A stretch of 64,000 nt of DNA from Chitinophagales bacterium (GTDB lineage Bacteria > Bacteroidota > Bacteroidia > Chitinophagales > LD1). Below the pieces are notes generated by a model. It ran no database searches and was not told the origin of the DNA. It saw only the letters and a program-made list of their open reading frames with translations. The DNA lies in contig JAHCHW010000005.1 in assembly GCA_026129525.1 (NCBI GenBank), positions 186,001-250,000 of the forward strand. The letters run 5' to 3'. This document shows, one piece after another, positions 18,389 through 26,635 of this stretch (position 1 is the stretch's first letter; each line of letters starts with the position of its first letter). The position numbers and the translations under genes were made by a program.

Positions 18389-21300
18389 TTACATTTTAGT
18401 GAACTTTTTAACCACGTTCATATTGTTGTTGTAAAGCCGTATAAAGTAGTTGCCGCTATATAACCCTGTTAAAGGTATATCGAGCATGTTGTCGGTAATG
18501 CGATAGCTGCCCACCAGTTCGCCAATCATATTGGTTACATCCACATTAATTACCTCGGCAGATTGATTATTGCCTTTTACCCAAATATGGTTTGAAGCTG
18601 GATTAGGGAATACCACAAATTCCAACTCTTTGCTTACGTGAGCTATGTTGGTTAATGTTCCGGCATCAAATACTGCGAACGGGCTTAGTGAAGTAATACC
18701 ACTTCGTTGCAGGCTGAACATTCCTCCGCCTTGTGCGGTGGCTGCTGTTGTAGCACTTGCATCCCATGCTCCACCTGTGTAGTGAGAAATATAGGCGGCA
18801 GTATTATTGAAGCCGTTTACTTCCATTGCCGATGACCATGCCACACCCAAGGTCATGTTGAGGTTGGCGGTAATATCGGAATGCACAAACCAGGTGGCAT
18901 CTACTACAGGTTGTGTAGCGGAAATATCGGCTCCGGCAGTGCCGTTTGCTTTTACATCGGCAGCAACTCCAACCTGTACTTCGCCACTTGCCGAGCCTGA
19001 AGCCAAAAGCACCGTGGCTGGAGCAAAGTTTACCGAAGTTCCAACGGGGAATGTGGTGGCTGTAGATGCACCGGCAGTTACGTGCATGCCCACTGTTCCG
19101 TTAGCACCGGTAATTATGTACGAAGTGCTTCCGGCTCCGCTGATAGAACCGCTTGCGCCTATGGTTAAATCATTGCCATTCAAATTCAGGTTACCGCTTG
19201 CAAAGGTCAAGGTGCCGTTTACAGTTACATCGGAACCAACCGAAACTGAGCCGCCAGTTCCTGCACCAATAGTTAAGTCGCCAACCACATTACCACTTGC
19301 AGCAAAACTGATGGAGCCTGATGGAGTGGTACCTGTAGTAATAGAAACATTAGATGAAGCGGTAGAAGATATGGTGCCGCTGCCTGCTGCCGAAATATCG
19401 CCAGTAACAGTTAAGTCAAAACCATTCAACACCAAAGTTCCGCTTTGCAGGGTAAGTGTTCCTGCTACGGTTAGGTCGCTGCCCAGTGTTACGGAGTTTC
19501 CACTGCCTACATTAACAGTAAGCGTACCGACAACTCCACCACTAATCACAATGGGTGATGTAATTCCGCCATTGGCATTAATAACCAACCCTGCGCTTGC
19601 ATTAGCTGTTAATGAGCCGCTTCCGGTTACATCTGCTGCTACTCCGAGTGTGAGTGTTTGTCCGCTTATATCTAGACTACTGCCATTGGCGATGCTCAGT
19701 GTTCCTCCCACAGTTAAAGCAGAGCCTAAGGCTACTGAATTGCCCGAGCCTACATTGATGCTGAGGTCGTGCACCATTTGCCCGCCCGCTGCAAAAGTTA
19801 ATGCACCCGATAAACCACCGGAAGTAGTAATGCTGATGTTGGAAGAAGCATTTCCGCTGAGTGAACCGGAGCCGCTTACACTGCCGTTAATGGTAACCGA
19901 TGCTCCGCTTATGTTCAGCGTTCCGCTGGTTAGCTGCAGCGAGCCGTTAATAGTAACGCTTCCGCCAATTTGTGCCTGATTGTTAGTGCCTACGTTAACG
20001 GTTAAACTGTTCACTGCATTTCCGCTTCCGCTAAAGTTGAGCGAACCGGCAATGCCCGCAGATGCATTAATACTAATATCAGATGTTGCGGTAGATGATA
20101 TGGAGCCACTGCCTGATGCTGATACATTTCCCGAAGCAGCAATGGTTAGGTCAAAACCATTCAGGACCAAGGTTCCGCTTTGCAGGGTAAGTGTTCCTGC
20201 TACGGCTAGGTCGCTACCCAGTGTTACGGAGTTTCCGCTGCCTACATTAACAGTAAGCGAACCGATAACTCCACCGCTGATTGTAATGGGAGCAGTAATG
20301 TTACCATTAGCATTAATTACCAAGCCGGAACTTGCATTAGCCGATAATGAGCCGCTTCCGGTTACATCGGCTGTTGCACCAAGGGTAAGTGTTTGTCCGC
20401 TTATGTTTAAGCTGCTGCCATTGGCAATATTCAGTGTTCCTCCCACAGTTAAAGCGGAGCCTAAGGCTACTGAATTGCCCGAGCCTACATTGATGCTGAG
20501 GTCGTGTACCATTTGCCCGCCTGCCGCAAAAGTTAATGCGCCCGATAAACCACCGGAAGTAGTAATGCTGATGTTAGTAGAAGCATTACCGCTTAAAGAA
20601 CCGGAGCCGCTTACACTGCCGTTAATGGTAACCGATGCACCGCTTATGTTCAGGGTTCCGCTGGTTAGCTGCAGCGAGCCGTTAATAGTAACGCTTCCGC
20701 CAATTTGTGCCTGATTACCTGTACCAACGCTTATGCTAACATTATTAACAGCGTTTATGCCTGTAGTAAAATTTAAGGAACCTGACATGCTTCCGCTGGC
20801 ATTGATATTAATATCGGAACCGGGAAGAGAGGCGGAAACTGTACCACTGCCGATAGCAGAAATATTGCCGGTAACAGTCAGGTCATTTCCGTTCAACACT
20901 AATGTTCCGCTAGTGAGCGACAAGGTTCCATCAACAAACAAATCGGTGCTGAGGGTTACCGTGTTACCCGCTCCCACATCAACCGTAACATTGGTTAAGC
21001 CCGAACCGGTTAGTTCTATGCCGGCAATTGCTGTGCCGCCTGTATAAGTAACATTATAGTTTCCGGAGAGGCCGATAGTACCACCGCTAAGAGAAAGAAC
21101 TCCACCTGAAACTACAATAGTGCTGTTGTTGCCTACATCAACACTGCCACCAGCTAATATGCTGAGTGTTCCGGCAACCAGATTTAATGTTTGATTGGCT
21201 ACTAAATCGGCAGCTATTTGCAAGGTTGTTGCCGAACTGGTAACCGTATTTGCTGTTATAGATCCGGTAAATGTTACTAAAGCGCCCGTGTTTAATGTAA

Positions 21301-21640
21301 CAGCACCCACAGTTATGGTCCCGTTTCCTGATACAGTTCCTAATGTTGAAACAGTTAATGAGTAGTTGGAAGCAGAAGTAAGCGTGCCTTGTACATCGAG
21401 CGTGGCTAAGGCGCCCGAAATAGTAACATTGTCATCTAATGTTACCGTTATGCCCGATGGGATAACAATTTGATCGAGCGTAACATTGGTAGGTGGGGCT
21501 GAAATGCCCCAAGTAGCTGAACTGGTCCAGTTACCCGATGCCACAGCCGTAAATGCAGCTCCGAATGCGGAGGCGTTTGTCAGCATAATTGCTATCAGCA
21601 ACAAACCGACTTTTTGTAATTGTAGTTTTGTGGTTTTCAT
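18389..21640 (-). CDS. Large secreted repeat protein with type A T9SS sorting domain
   Basis: A predicted surface or secreted protein of 1083 residues. A signal peptide covers about 1-28. Residues about 30-900 are a Gly/Ser/Thr/Asn-rich beta-helix-like array of ~25-residue turns (patterns such as VTINGSLQLTSGTLNISG and VNVGSGNSVTLGSDL) with no aromatic or catalytic signature. The last ~75 residues are a type A T9SS sorting domain (FVVFPNPASN, then GLYSGNYFIRLY and KKFTKM). DNA encoding residues about 310-745 contains a near-identical 735-bp-period duplication. The array resembles bacterial beta-solenoid adhesins or surface-layer-like proteins; no enzymatic role is indicated. Long antisense frames are by-products of the biased composition. 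A terminator follows the stop. Confidence 0.88.
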   Translation of the reverse strand: MKTTKLQLQKVGLLLIAIMLTNASAFGAAFTAVASGNWTSSATWGISAPPTNVTLDQIVIPSGITVTLDDNVTISGALATLDVQGTLTSASNYSLTVSTLGTVSGNGTITVGAVTLNTGALVTFTGSITANTVTSSATTLQIAADLVANQTLNLVAGTLSILAGGSVDVGNNSTIVVSGGVLSLSGGTIGLSGNYNVTYTGGTAIAGIELTGSGLTNVTVDVGAGNTVTLSTDLFVDGTLSLTSGTLVLNGNDLTVTGNISAIGSGTVSASLPGSDININASGSMSGSLNFTTGINAVNNVSISVGTGNQAQIGGSVTINGSLQLTSGTLNISGASVTINGSVSGSGSLSGNASTNISITTSGGLSGALTFAAGGQMVHDLSINVGSGNSVALGSALTVGGTLNIANGSSLNISGQTLTLGATADVTGSGSLSANASSGLVINANGNITAPITISGGVIGSLTVNVGSGNSVTLGSDLAVAGTLTLQSGTLVLNGFDLTIAASGNVSASGSGSISSTATSDISINASAGIAGSLNFSGSGNAVNSLTVNVGTNNQAQIGGSVTINGSLQLTSGTLNISGASVTINGSVSGSGSLSGNASSNISITTSGGLSGALTFAAGGQMVHDLSINVGSGNSVALGSALTVGGTLSIANGSSLDISGQTLTLGVAADVTGSGSLTANASAGLVINANGGITSPIVISGGVVGTLTVNVGSGNSVTLGSDLTVAGTLTLQSGTLVLNGFDLTVTGDISAAGSGTISSTASSNVSITTGTTPSGSISFAASGNVVGDLTIGAGTGGSVSVGSDVTVNGTLTFASGNLNLNGNDLTIGASGSISGAGSTSYIITGANGTVGMHVTAGASTATTFPVGTSVNFAPATVLLASGSASGEVQVGVAADVKANGTAGADISATQPVVDATWFVHSDITANLNMTLGVAWSSAMEVNGFNNTAAYISHYTGGAWDASATTAATAQGGGMFSLQRSGITSLSPFAVFDAGTLTNIAHVSKELEFVVFPNPASNHIWVKGNNQSAEVINVDVTNMIGELVGSYRITDNMLDIPLTGLYSGNYFIRLYNNNMNVVKKFTKM
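19412..20716. repeat. 735-bp-period direct duplication within the T9SS cargo gene
   Basis: Bases about 19412-19981 recur as about 20147-20716 at a constant offset of 735 bp (245 codons), nearly identical with scattered substitutions. The ~165 bp between the copies resembles the sequence after the second copy only loosely. This indicates a recent duplication or gene conversion within an older, diverged array; the phase is kept, so the frame stays open. Confidence 0.85.
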
Positions 21641-21687
21641 AAAAATTGATTTTGGTTAACAATGAATATTTCTCCCCTATAGCGTTT

Positions 21688-21891
21688 TTATTGTGGCTCT
21701 GTCCAGTCTTGTTCGTGGGTGGGGCATATCCAGCCGTTTCCCGCACAAGCCGTACAGTTATTTCCGATGCATTTCCCTGACCCCTTACAATTTTTGCACG
21801 GTTTCAATAGCTGTCCACACCAATAACAGCGTACATTGATTACACGTGTTATGTAAGCCAATTGAAAGTTTCGATGTGTTTGCTTGATCAT
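21688..21891 (-). CDS. Small cysteine-rich zinc-knuckle protein
   Basis: A 67-residue protein with eight Cys in CxxC-like pairs (CYWCGQ, CKNCKGSGKC, CTACAGNGWIC), the CxxCxGxG spacing known from the DnaJ zinc-binding centre. Two zinc sites are plausible. There is no signal peptide, so it is cytoplasmic. It follows the 126-residue hypothetical by 20 bp on the same strand, which suggests cotranscription with the SnoaL-like and ATPase genes upstream. Small DnaJ-knuckle proteins of this size are common and mostly uncharacterised; a metallochaperone or protein-binding role would be a guess. Confidence 0.65.
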   Translation of the reverse strand: MIKQTHRNFQLAYITRVINVRCYWCGQLLKPCKNCKGSGKCIGNNCTACAGNGWICPTHEQDWTEPQ

Positions 21892-21911
21892 CTTGCTTAT
21901 GTTTAATGGGT

Positions 21912-22292
21912 TTAATACAAAAAAGATTGCGGGTCGGCTAAATCAATAGGCCAACCGTGTTTTGGCAGCGGACCAAGTCCTTCTGTGTTATCAAGCGGAA
22001 ACCGTATGCCTAATACTTCGCCAATTTCCTCGGTGTAATTATTGCTTGCCGTGCATTGAGTAATCAATTGTGTTAATCGCCATTGAATGGAAATGGTGTT
22101 GTAGTAAATAAACCCTTCTGAAAAAGAATCGCTGTGGTCAATAATTACTTTCAGCAGTTCCACATCATTTTTAAATGTGGCTACCTCGTTAGGGTTTAAG
22201 CCCAAAAACTGTGTGTATCGGTCAATACCATTCGAAAATTTTATCGCTTCGGATAAAATGGTAAGGATGTTGTTTTTGTCAAGCGTTGCCAT
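21912..22292 (-). CDS. Hypothetical cytoplasmic protein
   Basis: A 126-residue protein that I do not recognise. It is mostly helical in the first 90 residues (LTILSEAIKFSNGIDRYTQFLGL, ELLKVIIDHSDSF) and ends in a Gly/Pro-rich segment (GLGPLPKHGWPIDLADP). There is no signal peptide, membrane segment or metal motif. It starts 11 bp after the stop of the SnoaL-like gene and 20 bp before the zinc-knuckle gene, all on the minus strand, so it is probably part of one operon. The shape and length resemble small effector-immunity or adaptor proteins, but there is no specific evidence for that. Confidence 0.65.
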   Translation of the reverse strand: MATLDKNNILTILSEAIKFSNGIDRYTQFLGLNPNEVATFKNDVELLKVIIDHSDSFSEGFIYYNTISIQWRLTQLITQCTASNNYTEEIGEVLGIRFPLDNTEGLGPLPKHGWPIDLADPQSFLY

Positions 22293-22303
22293 GGAGAATA
22301 GTT

Positions 22304-22717
22304 TTAGTCAATTTTTATTTCGGGTAACAATCCCATTTGACGCAGCATATCGGCACCATCCCATAAAAACCGTGCTTTAGAAACTTTACCGTTTCGCAAC
22401 TCCAAAAACGTTGTTCCGCACACTTCCAGTTTTTTTCCGGTGGGGGGTATGTTAATGTACTTGCCTTTATGTGTGCCTCGTGCTGTCCAAAAAATGGCGA
22501 GCTTTTCGTTTTGCCCTACCGTTTCAATCACATCAAACTTTAAATCGGGGAAAGCATTAAAAAAACGGTGCCCCATTTCGCGAAAGGAATCCGGCTCGTA
22601 AACGGCTTTGTCTTCGCTGATAACTTCGTTTCCGAAATTATCGCCATACAGTTCCAGCAACTTTTCTGTGTTGTGGCTGTTCCAGGCTTCTATCCATTCG
22701 TGTAAAAAGTCAGTCAT
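22304..22717 (-). CDS. SnoaL-like / NTF2-fold protein
   Basis: A 137-residue alpha+beta-cone protein of the SnoaL-like polyketide cyclase/ester cyclase superfamily. The diagnostic segments are an opening WIEAWNSHN, a middle HRFFNAFPDLKFDV, then IFWTARGTHKG and PTGKKLEVCGTTFLELRNGKVSKARFLWD. Members bind small hydrophobic ligands, and a few are cyclases; a polyketide role here is unlikely without other biosynthetic genes. It is cytoplasmic. It lies 96 bp downstream of the STAND-like ATPase and 11 bp upstream of a hypothetical gene. The spacer holds a direct repeat of GTTCA spaced by T residues (near 22782-22798). Confidence 0.82.
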   Translation of the reverse strand: MTDFLHEWIEAWNSHNTEKLLELYGDNFGNEVISEDKAVYEPDSFREMGHRFFNAFPDLKFDVIETVGQNEKLAIFWTARGTHKGKYINIPPTGKKLEVCGTTFLELRNGKVSKARFLWDGADMLRQMGLLPEIKID

Positions 22718-22813
22718 GATTTCTAAAATTTTACAGCGTAAAGGTGCCTACCGTTCCTGCTCACCTGCAAGACCGCCTTTTGTTCACTTTTTGTTCAATT
22801 TGTTAAAAATGAA

Positions 22814-24889
22814 TCAGGAAGAAGTTTCCTGTTTCCAGAGGTGTTCAAACACAAGAGTAACCGCTTTTTTAAGATGCCTGCGGTAAGTAGAAAAGGGTAG
22901 CTGAAGAAATTCGGCTGTTTGTTCCTGCGAGCCAACAGGATTTATAAATGTGCGGTATAGCAACCTGTGCAGACGATCATAGCGGGGCGAGTCTTCAAGT
23001 TTTTTGAGTGCTTCGTCTAATTTTTCTTTCAGGCGTACCACATTGTCAGTTTTATCTTCTGCCGAACCATTCCGCATAAACTTTGAATGAAGTAAGGGGT
23101 TGTTCTCCAATTTGTGTTCGTGGTGATAATCCTTCAGAGCGCTGTAAACACTTTGGAAAAATTCCTGCTCTGTTAACACGGCTACCTCGGGTTTCAACTT
23201 GTCGGCACTTGTTGCCGATGTTCCTGTTTTTTCTTTCCGCACTAAACTACTCAGCCATAATTTTGGAGGCACTTTCCGCCAGTCGTGTACATAGAACCCC
23301 CGTGGAATATTATTGGCTACGTAATCAAGCGAAGGCACATGCTCCATACCATAATAGTTGAGCAACACTTTCCAGTAATCCGGATTTGATACCGTAAGAA
23401 GATGCACTGCCAACCCTTTTGTGGTAAGGTAATACTGCGTTATGAAGAGGAAAATAGATGATTGTATCTTGGAAATGTTCTGATGAGTGCCGGCAGCCAT
23501 CCAAAAGCGGAATATTGTACTCACTTCTCCTTTTCGCAAATGGAAATCGCGGTTAACGTAGTCTATTGCATTTTGAACAATGTCGTCATTTATCTTTTCA
23601 TCCGGTGCAATTTCGTTAGTGTTGATACGCATCACAAAACCACTTTGAGGATTTAACGGGCTTCTCCATACCCACACCTGTGTAGCGGGGTGATTTAGCC
23701 AAAATTTAAATCGCTTTACTGATTCGGTTCCGTAAAATTCCTCCACCATTTTGGCAAGCGGTTTTACATCATCGGGCTTCATCAGGTCCACCCAGTATTC
23801 GTTGTTTTCCTCCCAATGATAAAACGAGCGTACTGCAGGATTTTTACGCTGTAGGTAAGTGAGAGCAAAAAGAAATTTCTGTTGCTCTTCTCCGCTGGAG
23901 TCTTCCAGTTTTCTGATGTAATAGTTTGCCGTTTTATTATACAGGTGCGAAAACCAATCGGGGTTTCTCCACTTTAAATCAGCTAAAAGCGATTCGCGCA
24001 CCAAGTCGTGCGGATATAGTCCGAATTTGTTGTACTCAATAAACGATAAACTTTTCAACCACTCAAAAATTTCCGATGCATCTTCCAACTCCATTACCGA
24101 TGCGAGCAGCGATTCGGTAATTACGTACGTGAGCGCGCAAATTTCTAAAGCTGTTTTATGTGCCGGGGATGGCGACTTGAGTGAAAAATGTTCGAGAAGC
24201 GTTTGAATAACATCCTGCGATTCTTCGGGTGAAAAATCTTTGCCGGGGTGCTGAATAAATAAATCAGCCACCAATGACAATGCTAAAGGATGCCCGTGTG
24301 TAAAATCGAGAATTTTTTGGTGCTGCTCTGTTGGCACATTCCGCTTCTGAAGGTAAACACTGCTTTCGCTGGGCGATAAGTTGCGAAGCGGCATAACTTT
24401 AATAAGATTTTGCCAGCCGGGGTCTGCAATCCATTGTGGCGAAGGTGCATTTCTTGAACATAGAACGGTAAGCAAACTTTCGGGTAGTTGTGGTAGAAAT
24501 TCTTCGCGCAACCAGTTTTCGAGAGGTGCTAATTTGTGGTAGTTATCAATGAACAATACAAAAGTACGGTCGGTTTTTTCAAAAACATCCATTACCTCTT
24601 GTGTAGTTGTTACGTTCAGCGCATCGCAAAGGGCTTCGTAAAACCCGGCTGTACTTGGTATCACATCGCGCCCGTCAATATACATGTACAGATTGTGTGC
24701 TTGAAGGCAGCGCTCAGTTAATTCCCGGAGTAAACTTGTTTTGCCCTGGCCTGCCGGTCCGTAGATAAACAGAATATTGCTGGAGAGGCACTTTTCAGTT
24801 AGAAGTTCCTGAAACTCTGCCAGTTCACTTTCGCGTCCGGTAAAATGCTGTTTGCGCGCTTTGGTCAATATGTCGGCAATGCGAGCCAT
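22814..24889 (-). CDS. STAND-like AAA ATPase with C-terminal helix-turn-helix
   Basis: A 691-residue signal-transduction-type P-loop ATPase. An N-terminal Orc1/STAND-like NTPase module has Walker A GPAGQGKTS at residues 44-52, Walker B FVLFIDNYHK near 112, and a sensor-like LCSRNAP segment. A winged-helix/arm region follows (about 240-330). The central part (about 430-560) has a pattern (FRFWMAAGTHQ, AVHLLTVSNPDYWKVLLNYYGM) that resembles a GNAT-type acyltransferase fold, an inference. The C-terminal ~55 residues (TAEFLQLPFSTYRRHLKKAV) look like a helix-turn-helix that could bind DNA. It heads a minus-strand set with a SnoaL-like protein and two small proteins. STAND proteins serve as regulators or in defence; the ligand and output here are unknown. 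Confidence 0.8.
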   Translation of the reverse strand: MARIADILTKARKQHFTGRESELAEFQELLTEKCLSSNILFIYGPAGQGKTSLLRELTERCLQAHNLYMYIDGRDVIPSTAGFYEALCDALNVTTTQEVMDVFEKTDRTFVLFIDNYHKLAPLENWLREEFLPQLPESLLTVLCSRNAPSPQWIADPGWQNLIKVMPLRNLSPSESSVYLQKRNVPTEQHQKILDFTHGHPLALSLVADLFIQHPGKDFSPEESQDVIQTLLEHFSLKSPSPAHKTALEICALTYVITESLLASVMELEDASEIFEWLKSLSFIEYNKFGLYPHDLVRESLLADLKWRNPDWFSHLYNKTANYYIRKLEDSSGEEQQKFLFALTYLQRKNPAVRSFYHWEENNEYWVDLMKPDDVKPLAKMVEEFYGTESVKRFKFWLNHPATQVWVWRSPLNPQSGFVMRINTNEIAPDEKINDDIVQNAIDYVNRDFHLRKGEVSTIFRFWMAAGTHQNISKIQSSIFLFITQYYLTTKGLAVHLLTVSNPDYWKVLLNYYGMEHVPSLDYVANNIPRGFYVHDWRKVPPKLWLSSLVRKEKTGTSATSADKLKPEVAVLTEQEFFQSVYSALKDYHHEHKLENNPLLHSKFMRNGSAEDKTDNVVRLKEKLDEALKKLEDSPRYDRLHRLLYRTFINPVGSQEQTAEFLQLPFSTYRRHLKKAVTLVFEHLWKQETSS

Positions 24890-25121
24890 AGGTACATTTC
24901 AGATTCGAAAACATAATCTGTATTGTTGAAAGATAAGCGTTCCTGTATATGTATAGTTATTATTTTAACGGCAAGGTATATTTTTTAGTGTTTGCAGTAA
25001 AGTTGTTGCCAATTGATATTTGATTTTGTGACAGGTTTTTAACAGCGGGCATTATAAATTTTATTCCATTGGAAAGGTAAACGTGAACTTAGCACCTTTA
25101 AAAGGCATTTGTGGTTCCAAA

Positions 25122-25829
25122 TTATCTCGCAGCCGCTGCAATAGCAGCAAAACTCACTTTAGTGTTTGGAACTTGTAGTATGGTTTGGATGCAGGCTTCG
25201 GCAGTAGCACCGGTTGTTACCACATCATCCACCAGCAAAATATGTTTGCCTTGCAGTTGTGCAGTATCTTTCACCGAAAAAATTTCTGCCACGTTACCCC
25301 AGCGGTCGAAGCGCGTTTTCCTGGTTTGGGAAACATTTTCATGGGTACGTTGGAGAGCCGTAAAAGAGTATGGAACATTAATGGTATCGGCTAATGCCTT
25401 TGCAAATGGTTCGCACTGGTTGTAGCCGCGCAACTGTTGTTTTTTCCAATGCAAAGGAACAGGCACAATGAGGTCAACGTTTTTGATGATGGAATTCGGC
25501 TGCCTTAGTTTTCTCCCGAGGAGTTTGCCGCAGTATTCGCCTGCATCTTTCCTGCCTTTGTATTTGAGGCTGTGCAGCAGATGCTGTATGGCTCCACCTT
25601 TGGTGAAATGATACAAGGCAACCGCACCCTGCAATGGCACTCTGCCCCAAAAGCGTTTTACGAGTTTGTTTTCGGCTTCGAAGCAGTGGTCGGTTTGAGG
25701 TAATTCATTTTCGCAACGAAAACAAAGCACCATCTCCCCTTTAAGTAAGGCATTACTGCAAGTAAGGCAAATGTTAGGATAAAAGAGATTGAAAAAGTCG
25801 GTAAGATATTGGCGGGCAATAGTAAGCAT
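25122..25829 (-). CDS. comF: ComF family phosphoribosyltransferase-like protein
   Basis: A 235-residue cytoplasmic protein of the ComF/GntX family, associated with DNA uptake. An N-terminal zinc ribbon has two CxxC pairs (CLTCSN and CFRCEN, residues about 20-40). The C-terminal half is a type I phosphoribosyltransferase fold with the PRPP motif HILLVDDVVTTGAT near residue 198 and a preceding LRGYNQCEPFAKALA segment typical of the family. The enzymatic activity is unproven; in competent species ComFC supports transformation. It lies 12 bp downstream of the exonuclease gene on the same strand, and ComEC is divergent from that pair, so three DNA-uptake/DNA-handling genes cluster here. Confidence 0.88.
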   Translation of the reverse strand: MLTIARQYLTDFFNLFYPNICLTCSNALLKGEMVLCFRCENELPQTDHCFEAENKLVKRFWGRVPLQGAVALYHFTKGGAIQHLLHSLKYKGRKDAGEYCGKLLGRKLRQPNSIIKNVDLIVPVPLHWKKQQLRGYNQCEPFAKALADTINVPYSFTALQRTHENVSQTRKTRFDRWGNVAEIFSVKDTAQLQGKHILLVDDVVTTGATAEACIQTILQVPNTKVSFAAIAAAAR

Positions 25830-25841
25830 AACGTTGTGTTG

Positions 25842-26579
25842 TTACGAAACCACTGTTACATCTTCATCGTTTAGCGTTTCGGTTTCTCCTTTAAAGCGCA
25901 GCAGCAAACGCGCCACTGTTACTACATCTTTTTGGCAGTAATCTACAATCATTGGCAGGTTGTTTTCCTGCCAGTAAACGCGGCATACATCTTTGCCTTC
26001 AATGATATCTTTGGGTGTAGGGATATTCAGAATCTCCGCCAAAAGTTTTAACGAAGTGTAGTGTTTGTAGTCGCCAAATTTCCAAAGCTGTAGGGTGTCC
26101 ACGTCTTCAGTTTGCCAAGGGCGCTTGCCGGAGCGGTCGAGTATGTCGGGCAATAGAATGTTATTGATGAGCATTCTGCGGCAGAGAAACGGAATATCAA
26201 ACTCGCGGATGTTGTGCCCGCAAAAGTGAAAACGCTCGCTGTTGTTGAAACTCTTTTTGAGCAGGGTAACAAAATCGTTGAGCAACACTTTTTCATCATC
26301 ACCATAAAATGATTTGAGGCGCAAGATTCGTTTCGATTTTTCTTTATCGGTTCGGAAAAAGCCGACTGATATACAAATGATTTTTGCAAACTCGGCAAAC
26401 ACTCCGCTGCGCTTCAGGTATGTTTCCGAAGCAGTTTCATTTTCGGTATTGTGCAGGGTGTTGTGTTTTGCTTCCCATAAGTTTTTGATGTTTTCGCCCA
26501 ACTGCGAATGCGAAGCATGCTGAGGCACGGTTTCGATATCAATAAAAATAAGGTCGCTGAGGTGTACGTGTGGCAGCAT
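25842..26579 (-). CDS. 3'-5' exonuclease, PolB-like DEDDy family
   Basis: A 245-residue predicted 3'-5' exonuclease of the family resembling the proofreading domain of B-family polymerases. The metal ligands appear in order: FIDIETVP (D and E of motif I), GHNIREFDIPFLCRR (motif II), and YCQKDVVTVARL (motif III, YxxxD, so DEDDy type). The length is right for a free-standing domain. A frame from a TTG at 26585 is open, but ATG 26579 (MLPHVHLSDLIF) is the natural start. It is divergent from comEC (57 bp gap) and 12 bp upstream of comF. The family is clear; the physiological substrate is unknown. Confidence 0.85.
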   Translation of the reverse strand: MLPHVHLSDLIFIDIETVPQHASHSQLGENIKNLWEAKHNTLHNTENETASETYLKRSGVFAEFAKIICISVGFFRTDKEKSKRILRLKSFYGDDEKVLLNDFVTLLKKSFNNSERFHFCGHNIREFDIPFLCRRMLINNILLPDILDRSGKRPWQTEDVDTLQLWKFGDYKHYTSLKLLAEILNIPTPKDIIEGKDVCRVYWQENNLPMIVDYCQKDVVTVARLLLRFKGETETLNDEDVTVVS

Positions 26580-26635
26580 AGACAACTGCTTTTTATCAAA
26601 TTAGTTTTAAATTTAGTAAATGAATTGAATTAGTC

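Noticed and set aside
18807..20714. Two long plus-strand ORFs (390 and 244 codons), end to end
   Set aside because: They run antisense to the T9SS repeat protein. Their openness follows from its Gly/Ser/Thr/Asn codon bias and repeats; the Pro/Leu/Val-rich products have no domain or start signal.
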